Below are positions 9,174-18,659 of a stretch of DNA of 64,000 nt, piece by piece. Where the stretch lies: positions 248,001 through 312,000 of the forward strand of contig CAVTTR010000007.1 in assembly GCA_963737745.1 (NCBI GenBank), given 5' to 3'. The position numbers and the translations under genes were made by a program. The notes beneath the pieces are model-generated. The model was not told the DNA's origin and searched no databases. It worked only from the letters and a program-made list of their open reading frames with translations. The stretch comes from Bog-473 sp963737745. GTDB taxonomy: Bacteria > Actinomycetota > Acidimicrobiia > Acidimicrobiales > RAAP-2. Numbering within the stretch: position 1 is the first letter of the stretch; every line of letters begins with the position of its first letter.

Positions 9174-9887
9174 TCACAACACCCGGTAGGTGTGGCCCTG
9201 GACGAGCCGGGGCGGCCACTTGTCGAAGCTCTCCTCACCCAGGCCGGCTTTCGGGTCATAGCGCTCGCCGGGTCCGGGTATGAATCCATCCGCCAAATAG
9301 TCGCTAAACCCGTTCACCACCCAGGCCGTCGGCGTAATGGGCTCAAGCACGCGGTTCTGGATGTACCAGCGGCCCTTGCCCTCCTCCCCTCGTTCCTTAT
9401 GGACGCGCCGCGAGTCATCACTTTCCGCCTCCTCGCCGTCGAGATGTCCGGCGTGGATGTACCAGTTTCGGTTGTAGAACTCTGGCGTCGTGCCGTCGAG
9501 ACGTTGGTTTATCCAGAGCATCTGGGTGTGTGGAATTCGGCTACCGGGGGACACCGGAACGCTCTCGTCGAATATCGTCGTTTGATGGACCCGCCATCCT
9601 TGGACGTGACCGCAGGCCCCGCTCAGGACGGAATTGACGGGATCGGTCGCGACGTACGATCCCGATGAAGTGATCTGCAGTACGGCGTCGATCCGCCGTT
9701 CGGCTCTTCCAAGGCCAACGATGGCCCCGCAAAAAGCGTTTGGTTCTTGGAACGTAACCATGACGCTCGTGGCGCCAGGCAGTAGTTTGCCGGCGGCTTT
9801 GGCCAGATCCTCCAAGACACAGTTCTGAAAGGCGGCCAACCCTTCGCCTTCGGGCCGCACAAGGGTCCACATGCACTTGTCCGTCAT
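9174..9887 (-). CDS. Hypothetical protein, possibly EthD/dimeric alpha-beta barrel type
   Basis: 237 residues with no clear catalytic motif. The middle part (LWINQRLDGTTPEFYNRNWYIHAGH) recalls EthD-like proteins, in which a W-x-x-H segment lies in a small alpha-beta barrel, but the resemblance is weak. Its ATG overlaps the stop codon of the preceding SnoaL-like gene (ATGA), so the two are translationally coupled and probably serve one pathway. No signal peptide or membrane helix. The family cannot be named with confidence. Confidence 0.7.
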   Translation of the reverse strand: MTDKCMWTLVRPEGEGLAAFQNCVLEDLAKAAGKLLPGATSVMVTFQEPNAFCGAIVGLGRAERRIDAVLQITSSGSYVATDPVNSVLSGACGHVQGWRVHQTTIFDESVPVSPGSRIPHTQMLWINQRLDGTTPEFYNRNWYIHAGHLDGEEAESDDSRRVHKERGEEGKGRWYIQNRVLEPITPTAWVVNGFSDYLADGFIPGPGERYDPKAGLGEESFDKWPPRLVQGHTYRVL

Positions 9888-10427
9888 GACGGCGTCCCGC
9901 CGAAGTTGGCGCCCTCAAATGCCTTTGCGCCCTTCGGGGCATCCTTGGGGAAGATCACCCCGTCGGATGCGTTGCCGATGTATCGGTGCCACCGGCGCGT
10001 CGTGAACACCCATCGACCATCGCGTCTTCTCATAGGTCTCGTAGTAGTAGCCGTACCCGACGGACCAGACATCTCGGTCCTCGCCCTTAGCAACCGTGAA
10101 GGCCGTCATGGCCCAGATCCCCCGCGCCTTGGTGGGCGAATCGAAGTTGATTTCGGGATCATAGGAGTGGTGCACGGTGATCATGTCGTTCATGATCCGG
10201 CTCACATTCTCGATCATCTCCTTCGACGACCGCCAGGGCTCTTCACCGTCGTTGTGCGACACGTGATCGGGCGCGTGCAGCGCTTCGTAGCCCTCCCAGT
10301 CGTGAGCATCGGCATAGCGGTCTCTTCGCGCCTTGAGGGTTCTGATCTCCTCTAGCGCGACAAGCCACTCCACCTCCCCCATTCCTTCCGGCCGACCATT
10401 CATCTCCATGCCGATCATGTCCCCCAT
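9884..10427 (-). CDS. SnoaL-like (NTF2 fold) protein, one frameshift
   Basis: The first about 130 residues (EEIRTLKARRDRYADAHDW..., DHVSHNDGE..., MNDMITVHHS...) have the cone-shaped NTF2-like/SnoaL_4 pattern: an N-terminal helix with a YADAxDW motif followed by strands. The last 45 residues (RDGRWVFTTRRWHRYIGN...) are in another frame; the switch is near 10022 and fits a single missing base. The restored end overlaps the next gene as ATGA, which supports the corrected frame. Such proteins are lyases, isomerases or hydrolases, or binding subunits in catabolic clusters. The start is placed at an ATG preceded by AGAGAGA; other in-frame ATGs follow within 45 bases. Confidence 0.75.
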
Positions 10428-10505
10428 TCTCTCTGTCCTACCCGCAACTTCGACTGCCTTTGGCGATGTGTGCCCACCACCCATGCCCCGATTGCCGCCA
10501 GCGCG

Positions 10506-11153
10506 TTAGACGGGCCTGCTCGCGGTTTGGATGTGAGCTATCCCGTTACCGGCGACGTCCCAGGCGGCAAGGACATGGTCGAGCAGCGACCCACCCTTGA
10601 CCTTGGCGTGACGGGCGCCGATGTCCATTGCCGTGGCCGCCATCCAACCGGCCATTTCGACCCATGGTTCGTCGCGTGCTGCACCGGCACGGTCGGCTAA
10701 TGCATGGCTGAACCCGCTCGCCATGATCTCGAGCGCGCGACGAGCTATCCGCTCGTGGGTTTCGCTCTGGGAATATGCCGCCATCCAACGATCGCGTTCC
10801 AGCGAATCGGCCTGGAGCTCGCAGAATGCCTCCCGCATAGCTTGAAAGGGAGTCTCTGACGACGGCCGCGCTCGGAGCAGGGCGGCCAGCTGCTGCGCGA
10901 CACGACGCGGGTAGGCCCGAAACACGTCCTCTTTAGCAGGGAAGTAGCGATACAGGGTCCGTACCCCGATCCCCGTCGCGGTGGCGATCTCATCGACGGT
11001 GACTTCATTGATCGGTCGCTCCGCGAACAGGGCGAGCGCGGCAATTTCAATCGCACGCGCTACCTCCTGCCTTCGCTGCAGGGCCAAGGTAGGTGCAAGC
11101 CTTCTCGGCAGTAACTGATCTTCCCCTGCGACCACGGTGGCAAGCTGTGCCAT
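10506..11153 (-). CDS. TetR-family transcriptional regulator
   Basis: 215 residues. The N-terminal helix-turn-helix is clear at about residues 49-80 (EVTVDEIATATGIGVRTLYRYFPAKEDVF), and the C-terminal part is helical and variable, as expected for ligand binding. The gene lies between the leftward SnoaL/hypothetical pair and the rightward EthD/SnoaL/SDR/LLM operon, with 147 bases to the latter start, so it probably controls one or both. It could be co-transcribed with the leftward genes, 78 bases downstream. No unmistakable palindrome was found in the divergent region. The ligand is unknown. Confidence 0.92.
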   Translation of the reverse strand: MAQLATVVAGEDQLLPRRLAPTLALQRRQEVARAIEIAALALFAERPINEVTVDEIATATGIGVRTLYRYFPAKEDVFRAYPRRVAQQLAALLRARPSSETPFQAMREAFCELQADSLERDRWMAAYSQSETHERIARRALEIMASGFSHALADRAGAARDEPWVEMAGWMAATAMDIGARHAKVKGGSLLDHVLAAWDVAGNGIAHIQTASRPV

Positions 11154-11300
11154 GAGCGCCTACTATACGCACGCGGCGGATATGTTCGCTCGGCGTTGCA
11201 GAACACCATCCGTGCCCAGTTCGGGACGGGCGCATACATGCCGTCGGGGGGCCGAAGGTCGCGCGGGGGTAGTTGAAGCCCAGAGGGGGAGGCCCAGGGA

Positions 11301-12029
11301 ATGATCAGAGTCAAGGCAGCATTTTTCAGTTTCACCCCACCCGGTCCGCCGGATGACGACGGGAGTTACCTGCGGTGGCACTTGCTCGACCACATGCCCG
11401 AGCAGTATCAGATCCCAGGGATCCAGTTCGCGCTGCGCTACATCGCTGACGGCGCTTACTTGGACACCCGTATCGCTGCGGCAGGGCACCTGTCGCAGAC
11501 GGGAAACATGGTCAACTATCTCGTTGGCGATCCCGTGCAACAGACATATGACGACTTCATGGAGCTCGGCCCCCGACTCGGTGAGCGTGGCCGGTATCCC
11601 GACGTCCGCCCGTTCTTGCAACTTCGAATGCCCGCCCTTCTGAGTTGGTATGGGGCGCCTCAGGCCTTGATTTCGGCCGAGGTCGTCCCATTCCGGCCTC
11701 ATCGCGGCGTCTTGACAATCGTCGAGGAGCCGGCCGACGGTGACACCGGGGCCTGGTTACGCTGGCTCCATACGGACCATCACCCCGCAGTACTGGCGAC
11801 GCCGGGTGTCGCTGGAGTGTGGATGTACGGTTCGGCCAACACCTGGAAACTCGCTCCGGTGACGCAAGGAGACCCGCAGTACACCACCGTGATCTATCTC
11901 GACGACGATCCGCTGGCCACAACGAAGGCTCTCGCAAGCCTGGTGGAGGATCGCTGGCGATCGGGAGCTGCGCGGCCTCTGTTTGCGGGGCCACTGAGGA
12001 CAATGATCGATTGGGAGGCGTGGCGCTGA
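11301..12029 (+). CDS. Two-domain EthD-like protein
   Basis: 242 residues built of two related halves, each with a strand followed by a W-H-x-x-D-H-x-P/H motif (RWHLLDHMPEQ near residue 28 and RWLHTDHHPAV near 155). This is the signature of EthD/Dabb dimeric alpha-beta barrels, here joined in one chain. EthD was first found as an accessory protein of a P450 system for ether breakdown, but the role of most homologues is unknown. It is first in a tight five-gene operon (next start two bases after its stop). A homologue lies on the island at 49170-49916. A GGGGGAGG precedes the ATG. Confidence 0.78.
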   Translation: MIRVKAAFFSFTPPGPPDDDGSYLRWHLLDHMPEQYQIPGIQFALRYIADGAYLDTRIAAAGHLSQTGNMVNYLVGDPVQQTYDDFMELGPRLGERGRYPDVRPFLQLRMPALLSWYGAPQALISAEVVPFRPHRGVLTIVEEPADGDTGAWLRWLHTDHHPAVLATPGVAGVWMYGSANTWKLAPVTQGDPQYTTVIYLDDDPLATTKALASLVEDRWRSGAARPLFAGPLRTMIDWEAWR

Positions 12030-12030
12030 G

Positions 12031-12534
12031 ATGGCCGACGACCTCATGAAGGACCTGGACGCTCGTGTGCGCCGGCTCGAGGACGAATCCGAAATTCGAC
12101 GCCTGCTCTTGTCCTACGGTCCGGCGGCTGATGCGGGTCTTACCTCATTCGCCGCCAGCCGCTGGTTCGAGGACGGCATCTATGACTGGGACGCGAAAGG
12201 TGAGCCGTACGTTGGAAACAGGTTCGTCGACGAAATGCTGCAGGGGGAGGGGCACCAAGGACTCATCTCGCACGGTGTCGCCCATTTCGCCGGACCACCC
12301 CTGCTAGAGGTCGACGGTGATCGGGCCACTGCTCTCAACTACTCGCTGATCATGCGGCGAGAGGAGGACCGCTTCTACCTCTGGCGAGTGAGCGCGGTGC
12401 GATGGGACGTGGAGAGAGCCAACGGCTCGTGGAGGGGGCGGCGACGGACGAACCGTGTCCTCGATTCGAACGGCGGTGGTCGACAGTTGTTTGCGGCCAC
12501 ACTGGGGGATCTCTTCGAAGAGGTCGCACCATGA
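12031..12534 (+). CDS. SnoaL-like (NTF2 fold) protein
   Basis: 167 residues with the usual N-terminal LEDESEIRRLLLSYGPAADAG helix and W-F-E-D-G-x-Y-D-W strand of the SnoaL_4 group, related to limonene-epoxide hydrolase and ketosteroid isomerase. It sits one base after the EthD-like gene and its stop overlaps the next start (ATGA), so it is an operon member. It may dehydrate, isomerise or hydrolyse an intermediate made by the neighbouring SDR or flavin enzymes; that is inference. No catalytic residues can be assigned without an alignment. Confidence 0.83.
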   Translation: MADDLMKDLDARVRRLEDESEIRRLLLSYGPAADAGLTSFAASRWFEDGIYDWDAKGEPYVGNRFVDEMLQGEGHQGLISHGVAHFAGPPLLEVDGDRATALNYSLIMRREEDRFYLWRVSAVRWDVERANGSWRGRRRTNRVLDSNGGGRQLFAATLGDLFEEVAP

Positions 12535-13313
12535 CGGGCCGCCTACAGGGAAAGGTCGCAATCATTACCGGGGCCAGTACTGGGCTCGGGCCCGTGATGG
12601 GCGCGATCTTTGTGCGCGAGGGAGCCAAGGTCCTCCTGGCGGCGAGACGGGAAGAACTGGTGCAGAAGGCTGCCGCTGATGCTGGCCCTGACGTCATCGG
12701 CCTGCGGGCCGACGTCACGAAGGAAGAGGACGTGGTGGCAATGGTCGGTCGTGCGGTCGAGGCCTTTGGCCAGGTCGACATCATGTGCAACAACGCCGCG
12801 GCGCCCGGCACCGACAAGTGGATATGGGAGCAGGAGCTCGAGAACTGGAACGCCACCATCGCCATTGACGTCACGGCGGCGATGCTGTGTACGAGGGAGG
12901 TACTCAAGCAGTCGATGCTCGAGCGCCAGTCTGGCGTTATCTTGAACTTCTCGTCCACGGCGGCCTACAGCGGCATGGTACGAAAGACGCATTACGTGAC
13001 AGCCAAGGCGTCCGTCCGAGCCTTCACCAAAGCCGTCGCCCTCGAGGTGGGCTCGTACGGCATCCGGTGCAACTGTGTCGTGCCCGGAAGCATCGACACG
13101 GAGCTCTGGCAGAACTGGGTTCGCCGCTTGGCCGGTGAGCAAAGCGTGGACTACGACTCGCTGCGTGAGCGAATGCTCGCCGGCAGTCCACTGCGCACCA
13201 TCTCCTCACCTGAGGATGTCGCCAATCTGGCCTTGTTCCTGGCCAGCGACGAAAGCCGAACCATTACCGGGCAGTCGATCCCGGTCGACGCCGGGGGGTA
13301 TATGCAGGGATGA
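12531..13313 (+). CDS. SDR-family oxidoreductase
   Basis: 260 residues from the ATG that overlaps the previous stop as ATGA. Classical SDR motifs: TGASTGLG (13-20), acidic D61-V-T, CNNAA (86-90), Ser141/142 and the YVTAK pair Tyr155/Lys159, then PGSIDTE and a C-terminal VDAGGYMQG. It is predicted to be a cytoplasmic NAD(P)-dependent alcohol/ketone oxidoreductase. Coupled on both sides by ATGA overlaps, it almost certainly works on the same substrate as the flanking SnoaL-like and LLM enzymes. Substrate not known. Confidence 0.92.
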   Translation: MTGRLQGKVAIITGASTGLGPVMGAIFVREGAKVLLAARREELVQKAAADAGPDVIGLRADVTKEEDVVAMVGRAVEAFGQVDIMCNNAAAPGTDKWIWEQELENWNATIAIDVTAAMLCTREVLKQSMLERQSGVILNFSSTAAYSGMVRKTHYVTAKASVRAFTKAVALEVGSYGIRCNCVVPGSIDTELWQNWVRRLAGEQSVDYDSLRERMLAGSPLRTISSPEDVANLALFLASDESRTITGQSIPVDAGGYMQG

Positions 13314-14167
13314 GCACGGCAACGTTGCAGTTAGCGGTCGGGTCACCAATAGTCACGACCGGCGCCGCGTGGGCGGACCAGGGTTCGATAGAAGATCTGT
13401 CGCGAGTGGCGGAGACGGCAGACCGATTGGGCTACCACCACCTCACTTGCAGTGAGCACATCGCACTTCCTGCTTCGGAGATCGAGCGCCGGGGCTCGCT
13501 CTACTGGGATCCGCTGGCCACCTTTGGCTACCTTGCCGCCCGCACAACCCGGATCCGCTTCGCCACCAGCGTGCTTGTCCTCCCCTACCACCACCCCTTG
13601 GAGATCGCCAAGCGCTATGGCACCCTCGACAAGGTCAGTAATGGCCGGGTGATCCTCGGAGTTGGAGTCGGCACGCTGAAAGAGGAATTCGATCTCATCG
13701 GGGCCCCTTTCGACGACCGAGGACCGCGTTCGGATGACGCCCTCAGGGCACTGCGGGCTTCGCTCTCGCAGCGGATGCCCGAGTACCACGGTCCGTTCTA
13801 CGATTTCGAAGGGCTCATCGTCGACCCGTGCGCGGTCCAGGAGCACGTGCCGATATGGGTCGGAGGGCGGACCCTGCGCTCCCTCAGGCGGGCCATCGCG
13901 CTGGCCGATGGATGGTGCCCGTTCGCAGTACCAGCGGCCCAGGCGCAAGAGTGGTTACGCCTCGTTGACGTCCCACCCGGTTTCGAGGTGGTGGTCCCGC
14001 CGACCGAGCACCTCGACCCCGTGAACAACCCCTCGCGAACCCAAGAGATCCTGGCCCAGACGGCGGCGTTGGGCGCGACCATCGTCATGGCCGGATTCTC
14101 GACGACCTCATTGGAGGAGTACCTCGAACAACTCGAAGCGCTAGCGTCCGCTCATGCCGGTTTGTAA
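13310..14167 (+). CDS. LLM-class flavin-dependent oxidoreductase (F420- or FMN-type)
   Basis: 285 residues of the luciferase-like TIM barrel. Visible hallmarks are the SEHIALP strand near residue 46, TTRIRFATSVLVLPYHHP near 80, GRVILGVGVGTLKEEF near 112, and the IWVGGRTLRSLRRA strand near 182, matching F420-dependent actinobacterial members. Its ATG overlaps the SDR stop. The family reduces or monooxygenates organic substrates with a reduced deazaflavin or flavin. A decayed fragment of a close relative is at 45088-45249 near the island's att end. Reaction unknown; reduction of a conjugated double bond is as likely as oxygenation. Confidence 0.9.
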   Translation: MSTATLQLAVGSPIVTTGAAWADQGSIEDLSRVAETADRLGYHHLTCSEHIALPASEIERRGSLYWDPLATFGYLAARTTRIRFATSVLVLPYHHPLEIAKRYGTLDKVSNGRVILGVGVGTLKEEFDLIGAPFDDRGPRSDDALRALRASLSQRMPEYHGPFYDFEGLIVDPCAVQEHVPIWVGGRTLRSLRRAIALADGWCPFAVPAAQAQEWLRLVDVPPGFEVVVPPTEHLDPVNNPSRTQEILAQTAALGATIVMAGFSTTSLEEYLEQLEALASAHAGL

Positions 14168-14207
14168 AGGGGTCCGCCTCGCCTCCTGGATCCCCGTCTA
14201 ACCAACA

Positions 14208-15107
14208 ATGCAATTCGGAATCATGGACATGACGGTGAACCGCGGAGGTCCTGCGGAGGTGACCGAGCGACTCCGCCATGCCGCCGCCACCAGTGTCGAG
14301 AGCTTTTGGGTGCCCAACTTTTTCGGCCTCGACGCGCTCACCGCCCTGGCCATCGCCGGCCTCGAGGTCCCGGACATTGGCCTTGGGACCGCTGTTGTCC
14401 CGATCTTCGGGCGCCACCCGCGCGTGCTGGCTCAACAGGCCCGAACCGTCGACGCCGCCGTCGGCGGGCGCCTCACGCTGGGCGTCGGACTGTCCCACCG
14501 AGCCTTCGTCGACGGCATCGTCGACCGCTGGCCATCGTCCCCCGTGCGATACCTCGACGAGTACCTCGAAGTGCTGACCGATTTGTGCTCGGCCACCGAA
14601 CCGCCATCGGACCCCGCCCCCCCGGCCTTGCGGACCTTGAGCACCCGAGCGCTCCCCGTGTTAGTCGCTGCCCTAGGACCACGCACCCTCGAGGTGGCAG
14701 GACGTCGTAGCGCCGGCGTGGTTCTGTGGTGCGTCGGATATCGGACGATCCGGGAGGTGACCGTTCCGATTCTTAACCGGGCCGCGGACCACGCCGGTCG
14801 CGAGCAACCTCGCGTAGTGGTCGGTCTTCCCGTGTGCGTGACCGAGGACCGCGAGGGAGTACGTGGCCACGTCGACCGCATACTCGGCGCGTTCGATGCC
14901 CTACCGTCCTACCAAGCTTCACTGGCAAGGGAGGGTGTTGGTTCCATCGCCGAGATGGCCGCCGTTGGGTCGAACGAGGAGATCCACGAGGTGATCAATC
15001 GATACGAAAGCAGCGGCGCCACTGAACTGCTGCTCAATGTCGTCGGCCGCACCGCCGGCGAAAGGGAAGCTACCTGGGAACTCGTACGCGCGCTCGCTCA
15101 GCGCTGA
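14208..15107 (+). CDS. LLM-class flavin-dependent oxidoreductase
   Basis: 299 residues, a second luciferase-like barrel but of another subgroup: FWVPNFFGLDALTALAIAG near the start, LGTAVVPIFGRHPRVLAQQARTVDAAVGGRLTLGVG near residue 65-95, and PVLVAALGPRTLEVAGR near 150. This pattern resembles F420-dependent enzymes of the TIGR03564 type. It lies 40 bases after the first LLM gene and ends the operon. Two different LLM enzymes in a row suggest successive steps on one substrate. No experimental function can be assigned. Confidence 0.88.
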   Translation: MQFGIMDMTVNRGGPAEVTERLRHAAATSVESFWVPNFFGLDALTALAIAGLEVPDIGLGTAVVPIFGRHPRVLAQQARTVDAAVGGRLTLGVGLSHRAFVDGIVDRWPSSPVRYLDEYLEVLTDLCSATEPPSDPAPPALRTLSTRALPVLVAALGPRTLEVAGRRSAGVVLWCVGYRTIREVTVPILNRAADHAGREQPRVVVGLPVCVTEDREGVRGHVDRILGAFDALPSYQASLAREGVGSIAEMAAVGSNEEIHEVINRYESSGATELLLNVVGRTAGEREATWELVRALAQR

Positions 15108-15149
15108 CTTCGCGCTGCGTTCTCGCGCTGCGTTCTCGCGGTGCTGCCG

Positions 15150-15551
15150 TCAATCCTCCGGCCGATCACTGAGACCGTCGGCGACGATGAACTGGCATCT
15201 CCGTTTGACGATGCGCCATCCGTCTTCCGTCCGTTTCAGCTCGTCGTTGTAAACCGAACGGCGCATGGTGCCGGTCTTCGCTTCAACGAAGAGAAGGTTC
15301 TGCATGGTGAGAGCTTGATCAGCTCCGACCATGTCGATCACCGGAGGACCGCCCAGGTGAAGCCCTCCCGGAGCCGCCCGCATCATTTTGCGCAGCCCTT
15401 CGTGGCCGTCCCACGAGCGCCCGTACACCTCATAGGTCGCGTCCGGCATGAACAGCTCTACCCACGCGTCGACGTCGTCGAGATCGAGGTTGAGGCAGTA
15501 ACGCGCCAACAGGTCGGTAATCGCGACGTGGTCTTCGGGTGTGGGGTGCAT
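15150..15551 (-). CDS. SnoaL-like (NTF2 fold) protein
   Basis: 133 residues with ITDLLARYCLNLDLDDVDAWVELFMPDATYEVYG, the textbook SnoaL_4 N-terminus, and the terminal strand WRIVKRRCQFIV. It is the last gene of the leftward amidohydrolase group, 24 bases after the frameshifted amidohydrolase. It is one of five such proteins in the window, each next to a different oxidoreductase or hydrolase set. Likely a small lyase/isomerase or binding protein; actual role unknown. Confidence 0.85.
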   Translation of the reverse strand: MHPTPEDHVAITDLLARYCLNLDLDDVDAWVELFMPDATYEVYGRSWDGHEGLRKMMRAAPGGLHLGGPPVIDMVGADQALTMQNLLFVEAKTGTMRRSVYNDELKRTEDGWRIVKRRCQFIVADGLSDRPED

Positions 15552-15575
15552 CTTCCTCCTGGCGAACTTCGAACC

Positions 15576-16798
15576 CTACGAGAAGGTCAGTTCCCGTGCG
15601 TTCTCGACCATGATCTTGCGCTGATCGTCAATCGAGAGCTCTTCGACGTTCTTAAAGAAGTCCCGCGGGTGACCGACGCCCTCCGCGTGAGGCCAGTCTG
15701 AACCGAAGAGGATCCGCTCTGCCGGGAGATGGGCCGCCAGCTCAGGAACGCTGTCCTCGACAAAGGGTGCCACCCAACAATGCTCGATGAACTGATCGGC
15801 AGGGTTCGACGTGAACATGCCCGGATTCTGGCCATGTAGTACCTGCAGGCCGTGCAGCACGTCGCCCACCCATGTGCCGCCATTCTCGATGTACGCCACG
15901 CGAACCCCTGGATTGCGTTCGAAGAGCTTGTCGGCCACCAGGACAGCCGCGAAGTCGTGCACGAGTCGCCGCTTCATGAGCATGGTTACGATCGTCGACG
16001 CCGCGGCATCGCCCATACCTCCACCACCCGTGGGTTGCTTGCCCCACTCCTCGGCGATTGCCCGCTCGACATTCACGTATCCGTCCTCGAAGCCGGCGTG
16101 TGGTGCAACCACAATGCCAGCCTCGCCGATCCGGGCCCAGAACGGGTCGAACACGGGGTCCCCTGGTGACTTGGTGCCGTCGGGGGTGAAGACCGGTCCA
16201 TTACGAATCGAAACAACCCGGGCACCACGCTCGAGGCACCATTCGAGCTCTTTCACTGCGAGGTCGAGATCGGACAGCGTGAGGAACGGAACGGCAAAGA
16301 GACGGTCCTTGTAAGCGAAACCCCAGTCGTCATCGATCCAGCGGTTGAACGCGTGGAGAATGTCGAGGATCGCTGCTTCGATATCGGGCTGCATCGGGCC
16401 CTCCATGCATACGCCCTGGGAAGGGAACAGCCACGCCGCTTCGAGGCTCTGCTCGTCCATCACCTTCAGCCGGGCGTCGCGGTCGAACCAATCGGGATGC
16501 TCGGCCGGATCCTCCGCAGCCAGTTCGTCACCAAGGCGAGCCTTGTCGCTCTTCCCGGCGAAGTAGTCGTAAAGGGCGCCCGGTCGCGGCCGCATGTGGA
16601 CGTCCCCCGGGCCGGGAATGATCGGATGGACACGTCCGTTGGCAAAGACGTAGCGCAGCTTCCCATTGTCGACGTCGACGAGCGGATCCCCCGGTCGACG
16701 AACTTCGGATCCCGATAGCGGGTGAAGGCGTCGGAGGTCTCCCAATAATGGTTGTCGGCGTCGAAGATGGTCGTGATGAGGTCGCGACCGTTCGGCAT
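15576..16798 (-). CDS. Amidohydrolase-2 (ACMSD-type) family protein, frameshifted copy
   Basis: About 407 residues when repaired. It begins FDADNHYWETSDAFTRYRDPKF and ends ILFGSDWPHAEG...ARELTFS, which are the metal-site ends of the ACMSD-like amidohydrolase-2 TIM barrel: D-x-D-x-H at the start, APHAGF and H/D positions in the middle, GSDWPH at the end. The first 35 residues are in a different frame from the rest; the switch is near 16695 in a GGGGGATCC run. It is a paralogue of the intact gene at 20427-21626 (near-identical block layout such as DARLKVMDEQ and WMFPSQGV). One frameshift only, so it could be a sequencing error, but its upstream partner is heavily broken. Confidence 0.85.
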
Positions 16799-16807
16799 GT
16801 GTCCGCC

Positions 16808-18555
16808 TCAGTCCGTGCCGTGGCGAAGGAGCTTGCCCGGCGTGTCGTCTGTGCATTCGCCGTCGATGAACGTGGTGACACCGTTGACGATGATCCGCTC
16901 GTAGCCCACTCGCCTTTTGCACCAGGCGCATCTCCCCGCCGGGTAGTCCCACAGCCGTTCCTGGGGGCCGCTGTCGAGCCGGTCGTAGTCGTAGACGATG
17001 ATGTCGGCGCGGGGCACCTTCCCGCAGGAATCCTCGGTCCTTCAGGCCTGCGGCCATGGCCGGGTAGGACGAAAGCCGCCAGTGGGCCTCCTCGAGCGAC
17101 ATGATCTCGTGCTCGCGGACCCAGTAGACTGAGTGAGCTCGGTGGCGATAGCGGGCCGTGGTGACGAACTTCGTGTGCGCCCCGCCGTCGCTCACTCCCG
17201 GGAGCGCCCAATTCGAGGTCGCGATCTCCTTCATGGACTGCGGAGGAGTCTCGAGCAACTTCGTGGCGAAGCCGACTTTGAGGTCGCCCATGCACTGGCG
17301 ACGTCGAGCATGGCGTCGATAGGGTGCTTGCCCTCCCGATCGGCGATCTCGCCGATCGTGAAGCCCTCGTAGAGTCTCCTTGATCTTCTGGGCGTTCGGG
17401 GCGTCGCTGGATATCCAGTTGACCTTGATCTCCTTGGTCACGTAGCCGGCGCCGAAGAGGCCGCCACGCGCGTCGTCAAGTTCTTTCATCGCCGTCGCGG
17501 CGATCGGGATCAGCCGAGATTCGCCTGCTTCTCTTCGACCGTCCCGAGGAGTGCCTCCCTCCACACGGAACGAGGGTGTCGAGCAGGTTGTAGTCCTCGA
17601 AGGTGAACTCGGAGACGAAGTTCGTCGTCAGGGCCTGGGCGAAGATGCGCAGCCCTTCCTCCTCGTTGAAGTAGTCGAGCTGCTTGATGGCGTCGTCGTG
17701 CGAGTACGGCGCTCCCGCCGTGCTGGTTCAGCGCGCCATCGGCCAGCAACGCGTTCCAGATGATCGGGCCGGCCGCTCTCGCGTGCCATCAGTGCCGCAA
17801 CGTCGAGAGACCCCGTCAGCTGGATCGACGCCCCGGCCGACGCGCGCGCAGGGCCCGGGAAAATGCCGCGACTTCGCGCTCGGTCATCAAGTCGGTGACC
17901 ATCGGCGTGCCGTCGTAATCGAGCTGGACGTTGCCGACATCGCCACTGACCTGCGCGCTCCAGCCGCACGCGCCCGCCTCCATGCCCTCGATCAGGAGCG
18001 CACACATCTCGCTCGAGTTGCTCGTCGGTGACCCGGTGGAGCTTTGGCGTAGTCCGATACCGGCGACGTAGCCGTACAGCGGTGCGAGCGGGACGAAGGC
18101 CATGACATTGACGCCCTTCGGGGTCCGGTCGATGCTGTCGAGGAACTCGGGGAACGTCACCCAGTCCCAGGGCATGCCGGCCTGCATCGTCTTGAGCGGT
18201 ACCGCCTCGTTGCGCGAGAGACGCGAGCATCGCCCGGTCGCGGTCTTCGGGCTTGACACGGTGCAAAGCCGAAGCCGCAGTTGCCGATCACGACACTGGT
18301 GACGCCGTGCCAACCTGACATGGTGCACCACGGATCCCAGAAGACCTGGCTGTCGTAGTGGGTGTGCAGGTCGACGTGGCCCGGAGCAACATGCTTACCC
18401 GAGGCGTCCACGACCTCTGCCGAGTCGCTCGTGCTGATGCCCGATCCGATCTGGGCGATCCGACCGTCCTTGATCGCTATATCGGCCTTGAAACGCGGTG
18501 TCTTCAATCCATCGAAGATGGTCCCGCCCTTGATCAACAAGTCATAGGTGGCCAT
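16808..18555 (-). pseudogene. Broken N-acyl-D-amino-acid deacylase-like amidohydrolase
   Basis: The N-terminus (MATYDLLIKGGTIFDGL..., HTHYDSQ, GNCGFGFAP) is in frame to about 18265. After that, pieces matching the intact paralogue at 18660-20387 appear in turn in all three frames: RDRAML, SRNEAVPLKTM, MCALLIEGMEAG, SLDVAALMARESGRP, KVNWISSDAPNAQ, GVSDGGAHTKFVTTAR and others. At least eight frame changes are needed to read through, so no working enzyme can be made. The metal-site HTH and SDGGAH motifs are still visible. The density of shifts is far above the one-per-gene seen elsewhere, which argues for true decay of a duplicated copy. Confidence 0.88.
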
Positions 18556-18659
18556 TGATTCCCTCCAATTCCTTACGCTTTGTCGAATGTTGCTGTGACT
18601 CGTTCCGTCACTTCTTCGGAATCGTTCGGCCGTCGTGCTTCAGGCCGGCGCTCCGCTGA

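Noticed and set aside
15109..15139. Short tandem ttctcgcgctgcg repeats between convergent genes
   Set aside because: About two and a half units only, easily explained as slippage; no function suggested.
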